Part shown: in pieces, positions 54,841 to 64,000 of the stretch
Layout of the letters: the number at the start of each line of letters is the position of its first letter
How positions within the stretch are numbered: the stretch's first letter is position 1
From: Nectonema munidae
Lineage: Eukaryota > Nematomorpha > Nectonematoida > Nectonematidae
Reading direction: 5' to 3'
DNA length: 64,000 bases
NCBI GenBank assembly: GCA_030549495.1
Contig: JAUIRK010000459.1
Span: forward strand, 62,001 to 126,000
The notes under the pieces: model-generated
What the model was told of the DNA's origin: nothing
Database searches by the model: none
Seen by the model: only the letters and a program-made list of their open reading frames with translations
Translations under genes and position numbers: made by a program

Positions 54841-56170
54841 TTATTTGAAAAAAAATATGAATTTTTCTATATCAATTTTTTTAGTATATTCTTTCATAAA
54901 ATAAATAAATATTAAATTGTTTCTTCTAGACGGAATCATGGATTTTCTAAGAGGGGTCATAATCCTGTTCAAGGTTGAAAAACTTCTTTCACAAACTGCT
55001 GTTCTCGAACCTACCATAAAAAAGCCTGGAAGAGAATAAGAGTCATTTTGCATAATACAAAATTGCTTTAAAATACCTTCATATAGTTTATGCTTCTATT
55101 TAAAGTAGAATTGTCAACATAAAATTTCATTTTCTTGATTAATGAATCAAATTCGTTTACGTCATCTTTGAATTCTAACAAAACTTTCACCAAATCTTCT
55201 ACCAAATTTATCCCAATAATGATATTATTATCTTCTTTCTAAATCAATTAGTATAGTGCACTATTCATGTAACTTCGAAAATGTAGTTTACTTGGAGGTA
55301 GTCATTAGCAGGCTTCATTACATTAAGAAACTTTTCAACCATAAGCATTACCAATATTGAAGAATCGTCTTTTAAAGCATGAAGTAGATCCCTTGCTTCG
55401 AAAGAAACATATAGATCAGAACAATTTTTTACCCTTTCCAGAGAAGATATTATTTTTATCAATGAATTAACAACTTCATAATGTGATGTCCATCTTGTTG
55501 GAATAAATTTTTTGAATTGTTTACCGAAAAAAGTTTTAACTTTAACCTTTTTCGTGAACTTGTAAAGCCTGGTCATTAATGATAAAAGAAATTCAATATG
55601 GTTTATATGACGGAAAGATGCAGTGATAACTAAGTGGAGCTAATGGTTTATACAATGAATATAAGGAATGTATTTTTCAAGTGATTCACTGATTTTTTCT
55701 TGGACTCCTTTTACTTCCCTGTTAAGGTATCATTTTTCATTTATAAATACTTGTAGGAAAATATTATCTGACAATACGTAAGCGCCATCATTGCATTGAC
55801 TCACAATTTTGTGTTTTTGAATTTTACACTCATAAAGAATGTCTAGAATTGCGGTGCCGATAGAAGATGCACCACATTCTTTCAGATAGACCATGCTAAT
55901 TAATGCTTCTTTTACGGTCTTTCCTCTCAAAAATCTCAACACCTTACACAAAAGAAAAGGAATCAATGAAAATGAGCACCCCTTTAAACTACTTACAATT
56001 TTCCACTTATATCTTTTATTCCATCAGCTTTCAATGACAGATATGTTGAGTTATTGATTTCAAGTATTATTTTTTGTAGAACAAAACTTTTTAAAGATGC
56101 AACTATTTCCTTTTGTATTCTTGGTGACAAATAAGTGGAGTTTTTTGGAATAGAAACTGCGATCTTAAAT
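54841..56170 (-). pseudogene. Decayed hAT transposase gene
   Basis: Minus-strand pieces in order. First, 56165-55980 with IQKEIVASLKSFVLQKIILE and LSLKADGIKDIS. Second, 55966-55730 with VYLKECGASSIGTAILDILY and IVSQCNDGAYVLSD (a decayed GQxYDGAxxMSG block). Third, 55576-55265 with FIPTRWTSHYEVVNSLIKII (the RW block). Fourth, 55053-54841 with SRTAVCERSFSTLNRIMTPL, the dimerisation block. The frame is broken several times between these pieces. Spacing is roughly normal, so the gene was nearly full length before decay. Terminal repeats were not found. It is a different subfamily from the elements at 11.5 and 18.65 kb. Confidence 0.78.
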
Positions 56171-57624
56171 TTTTCCGATAAAAATTAATCATTAGATAAT
56201 AAAATTATCAGTGCTAGAACATGTCTTGTTTGAAATTTCAAAAACTTTCTTAATATATTTCATTTATCCATATGTTCAATTTCTATTTTGAGAATTTCAA
56301 AGATAAAAATAGTACATCAAACTTCTTCAATAATAACACTTCACTTTTGGGCATAACTTACATCAATATTATTCGCATCACCCGATATATTGACTTCTTC
56401 AGATGTTATCAAAAAAATGTATGTTGATAAATATTCTTTTAACAGAATTTTTTATAAAAAAATAATTTCAAAACGGTGAATATGTTAAACTTTGTGTTGA
56501 AATAATATGCAGTGAAAAGTTTTTTTTGACTATTTTGTGCTTATCATAAAATTATACTCACTCAAAAATCAGTTGAATGAACTAATTACAAAAGGTTAAT
56601 AAAAAATTTTCTCAAGTAAAAAAAAGTACCGAAAAAACATTTATAATATTCATCAAATTAAATTAACTAAATTTTACAATTGATAATTTACTTTATTTTT
56701 ATATCTGATTTAACTATCAATTTTAAAGATTTTCACTGATCGACATCTTCAATAATGCAACTTTTTGTCTTGACAATGTGATATGAAGGATCTTTATAGA
56801 ATTACTGTATATTTTGATCAAAATGAGGACTGATATTGTTTGAAATTCAGTTTCTTACATTTTGAAGACAGCTCGAACTCTATTTTTTCGTGAACTGTAT
56901 AATTAAAACTTCCGTTGATACTGTCTGCCTCACAGGATAATAAGCACATATCATAGGAGCATATGGTGATGATGAAAAATGAGCTGACATTCAAACAATT
57001 GTAGTGAGGCATATTTTGATGGAAATACATGTTGTGATTTCTGAGTGTAGTGTAGAATAGTTTAAAAGGGGGCAATTTTTTTCTTCGGGGGGGGGGGGCA
57101 ATTTATGTCACCTTTGATAGGTAAAGATATCTCAGCGTAATTTTATCTTTTGCGGAACCTTCTTGTGAGTAATATTTAAAGCTAGAATGTCAAAGCAGAG
57201 ACTAGACGATTTGAGAGTAAAGCTTGAAAAAGTTTAGTGATGTAGAGAGTTATACATATGAGTCTACACGATTGGGATTGATCATAAGAAGATTTACCAC
57301 TTATGATTTTTTATTGAAAAAATAATTTTTGTTAGTACCCCACATTTATTCCTCACTATTTAGACACAATGAAAAAAGAAGAGCTATAGCAGCAAATCCA
57401 TTTGCCCAAGTTTTTTTTCATCAAGGGATGCATCTGAAAATGATCAAAACTTCAGTTAATGTCTAAACATTTAATCGAATTTTAGTGATAGAGTCTCCAT
57501 TGTACAAAGAGCTAGTATGGATGGAGTTTGTAGTTTTTTAAGAAGAAACTGAAGTTAGAATTTGTAATATCTTTATAAGTGGAGTCAATGTAGCATTTAA
57601 AGATACCGTCGAAGAAATTAGACC
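56171..57624. other. AT-rich DNA without a recognised gene
   Basis: A G-tract lies near 57088-57099. The minus ORF at 56818-57075 has no recognised family. Confidence 0.45.
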
Positions 57625-59260
57625 TTAAATAATATCCAGAAAAGGACGAGTTGTATAGGATTCCTTGCTATTAGAACATATTTGGTCATTTGACGTATAA
57701 ATAGAGCTAAACATCTCATTAAAAACATTCCATAATAATTTGCAGCAGGGAAAAAAATAGATTTTTGTTTGTTTCATAAGAAATTCACGGCAAGTTTCCT
57801 TTCGTATTGTTTGAAATGTGTCTTTAGGTGCTTTGTAATTTTTCGGTGAAACGCGAGTGTTTCTATTTACGTGACATTTAAGGGTCCGTTTGATATCCTG
57901 CAAAGCAATAGAAAGCGTAGCATTTCAATACGGTTTACTGTGAATTAATAATCTTTTTGTTTTGTAGTATTTGTTAGTGGTATGTGAAATTGATTCTGAG
58001 ATAAATTTCCAACATTTTCCTGCACTATCATGATATCATTTCAGGAATTTGTAGGTCTTCTCAAGGTCAAGTTACGAATTTTTTTAAATTTATTTAATTT
58101 CCCAATTTATAGAGTATATATCTTGTTTGGTTATCTATCACTTGTGGTTTTGAAAAGCAAGCTGTAAAGGTAACTAAAACAGGAAGATGACCTATAGTTG
58201 GAGCTCGAGTAAATAAACTGTCAGTCTCATCTATATGAACTTCCTTTAAATAGTTACATATGGAACAAATGAAAAGTCGACAAGACTACTGCCATTTTTA
58301 GAAACGAATGTGTCAGTGGTTGGAACAACAAAAATACACTGAGTCCAATCAAGATTTTCTGCAAGTAGGTTAGCATAATTATTTACAAATGTATCGTTCC
58401 AAATATGTTTAGAGTTGAAGTCGTCCATAATTAAAAGATCTATACAGTTATGAGTTTGAATACGGAAGTGGGCTACATCAAGGATATTAAAAAATTGAGC
58501 AACTCCACAAGTATAATTGAGTTTCAAATATAATTAACCTGTGATAAATTGATAACTATAGGTAAAAAAGCTATACTCTAAACACTATTAATATTCTTTG
58601 GAAAGACTACATATATAAGGCAATTGATTAAAGAATCTATCACATATCGTTAGCAGTGAAACCTCTTTTGTTTTAGTGTCTAGGTGGATCGTCATGTCAA
58701 AAAAATAAGGAAGAATTTTTGCCAATTTCTTTACATACCCATTATAAGAAGATGATTTATGATAAATAAGCTTATTTAGCATAAAAATGTTTTTTTCTGA
58801 AATGGAAGACATAGTTTTTAGTTGAAAACTACTTGTTTGCTTACGTCCAAATTATTTACAATTTATTGTTCCACCTCGATGCTTACCAGAACAGTGAGGA
58901 CCAACTACAGAACAGGTGTTAATTTTGTGGTCACCAGAGCATATTCAACAGTCAAAACCATTTTTACAGAAACGATGGATGTGACCCCACCCTTAACAAC
59001 GACTACATATAATAACTCTGTATCTTGTCACAAATTCTTTAATAAGATGTGTTTGGTTACAAAACTGGATAAATTTCTTAATGGCAGACAAAAGATCCTC
59101 TCGATTTTGAAATCCACTTTTATAGAATCCTACTTTCGTTTGAGGAACTCTCAAGAAACTTTAGGAAATCTTTCATTTATTTCGGTTAGGGTAGCTTTCA
59201 TCAATATCATCGACGACGGGCTTGATAATCGCGTATGTATTACTTTCACCTGGTAGGCGA
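57625..59260 (-). mobile_element. Decayed LINE with zinc-knuckle ORF1 end and endonuclease piece
   Basis: Minus strand. At about 59000-58860 one frame gives GHIHRFCKNGFDC, then a CSGDHKINTCS block and PHCSGKHRGGT, a series of CCHC-like knuckles as at the end of Jockey/CR1-type ORF1. At 58527-58246 comes LLIMDDFNSKHIWNDTFVNN and, further on, PTTDTFVSKNGSSLVDFSF, the DFN and D-F-S blocks of the LINE endonuclease (family: GDFNAHH...G..LDL). The piece at 57903-57625 (VSPKNYKAPKDTFQTIRKET) sits where the linker to reverse transcriptase would be. Reverse transcriptase itself is not seen here. Heavily frameshifted; several stops in each piece. The plus ORF at 58822-59256 is a shadow. Confidence 0.6.
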
Positions 59261-59703
59261 AGATCTTTTTATCCTTCAAAAATTAGATCTTTTTTTTTGG
59301 ACTAATTCAGTTGACTTTTACTCGTCAAATTGGAACAAAATGTTGCCTCTAGCAGAGAGATGACAATTTCTTATAATAATAATCGAGAGTTTTGTTTTAT
59401 TATCTTTGTTGACTCGAAATTATATATGGCTGTGCCTTTTTCCACAGAAGAAATAATATTTAAACCTGATGAAGAGATTTTTTTAGGAAGATAAGTAATT
59501 CACAAAATTTTATTAAATTTAACTGATATGCTCAAAAATATTTAATGTCTGAAAAGTTTAGGCTTTGAAAATAGTTAGATCTGTTCGACCCATTGGCTTT
59601 TCTTGTGTATCTTTTTTTTTGTCTTATATGACAAAGTATTTACTGTTTAGAGATGTTCAATAACTAAATATATTACTGCATTACCAAAACACTATTTTTT
59701 TAA
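59261..59703. other. AT-rich spacer
   Basis: No feature recognised. Confidence 0.5.
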
Positions 59704-59801
59704 CTCGTTAACGACAAGAATAATAAATCAGATATCTAATGAAAAACAGATTTGTATTAAAAAGAATAAATGATTTTATTTTTATAGAATGACTCTAGTG
59801 G
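59704..59801. mobile_element. TTAA-flanked MITE of the CAGACGAT family, decayed
   Basis: Between TTAA at 59700-59703 and 59802-59805. The left end CTCGTTAACGACAAGAATAA and internal CAGATATCTAATG match the family at 6835 and 35223. The inverted right end (CTCTAGTGG) is eroded. Confidence 0.5.
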
Positions 59802-59805
59802 TTAA

Positions 59806-60226
59806 TCATGAAAAAAATTCTAATAAACTTAATAAGTGGGATATAAATGATGGTTTAATAAGCTTACCCGAAAATATGTCCTTTTTTTGCTGTCAAAATA
59901 GTTCAGCCCAGCTTCTAACAGAAAGGTAGCTGAAAGTACAAAGATAAAAGGCTTAAGAAAGACACAGTACACCCCATGACGACCTATCCCAAGAAATGAA
60001 AATCGTGTTTTTTTTATATAAAATTCCACTTAAAAAGAAGACAGATGATCAGTGTTTAAATTCTGATCCTTAAGCGTTAAGAATCTTTGCAACTAAAAGA
60101 TACCTTGAATAAAACAACAATTCTAAGGGGTCAAGACTGACAACTTTGGAAACCCTTCTCTAGCGCTTCTTGCTTTCTGTTCTATAAAAATAACCAAGAA
60201 AATAACAGCGATAAAAACTACAAATC
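59806..60226. other. Spacer downstream of METAP2
   Basis: No feature recognised; the short ORFs here are chance. Confidence 0.5.
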
Positions 60227-60232
60227 TTTATT
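60227..60232 (-). terminator. Polyadenylation signal of METAP2
   Basis: AATAAA on the minus strand, 155 bp beyond the stop codon. Confidence 0.55.
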
Positions 60233-60386
60233 GCTTCGAAAAAGGAGATACATATTTTTTTCCAAGATGTAAACGAAAAACTGTAATCATCATTATACAC
60301 AATGAGAGAATAAAAATGGCGCACGCTTGATGCAAAAAGTATATACACACTTGCAAAATGTTTGTGCATATACACACAGTAGCAAT

Positions 60387-64000
<3,614 letters not shown>

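Noticed and set aside
58822-59256. 144-aa plus ORF, Thr/Ser-rich
   Set aside because: Antisense to LINE ORF1 zinc-knuckle sequence on the minus strand.

Overview
This is an AT-rich, intron-bearing animal nuclear window. The METAP2, RTK and Spot14-family genes are metazoan. The repeat content is dominated by hAT, piggyBac-like, Tigger/pogo and MULE DNA transposons plus tRNA-derived SINEs and decayed LINEs. This fits an arthropod, and a parasitic copepod such as a salmon louse is my best guess, but that is inference and not shown by the sequence. I recognised no LTR, capsid-bearing or envelope-bearing element.

Three host genes can be read. (1) A complete receptor tyrosine kinase on the + strand has four coding exons (22406-22769, 26180-26400, 30648-30910, 35324-37364). 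They join in phase into 962 codons: signal peptide, two tandem WSC domains with 8 Cys each, about three FN3-like modules, one transmembrane helix and an intact kinase. (2) A single-exon Spot14/MID1IP1-family gene lies on the - strand at 52431-52901. (3) The last three coding exons of methionine aminopeptidase 2 lie on the - strand at 60387-63842; the rest of that gene is off the right edge.

Layout. 1-20.9 kb is repeat-rich intergenic DNA: LINE scraps, a FLYWCH-MULE fragment (10.6-11.06 kb), a decayed hAT gene (11.5-13.8 kb) and a 1326-bp hAT element with a perfect 8-bp target duplication (18650-19975). A perfect (TG)n tract of about 1.28 kb (20974-22254) ends 150 bp before the RTK start codon. 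The RTK introns hold an antisense LINE, a SINE, a 2.4-kb piggyBac-like element that begins about 10 bp after the exon 3 splice donor, and three TTAA-flanked MITEs. 37.4-45.4 kb is mostly empty with small MITEs. 45.45-51.42 kb is a three-level nest: a Tigger element holds a second copy of the piggyBac-like element, which holds two hAT elements. The first copy, in the RTK intron, serves as the empty site for both hAT insertions. 53-59.8 kb holds another hAT fossil and a LINE fossil.

The three host genes show no obvious functional link. The most notable content is the WSC-WSC-FN3 receptor tyrosine kinase, which would couple a putative carbohydrate-binding ectodomain to tyrosine phosphorylation.
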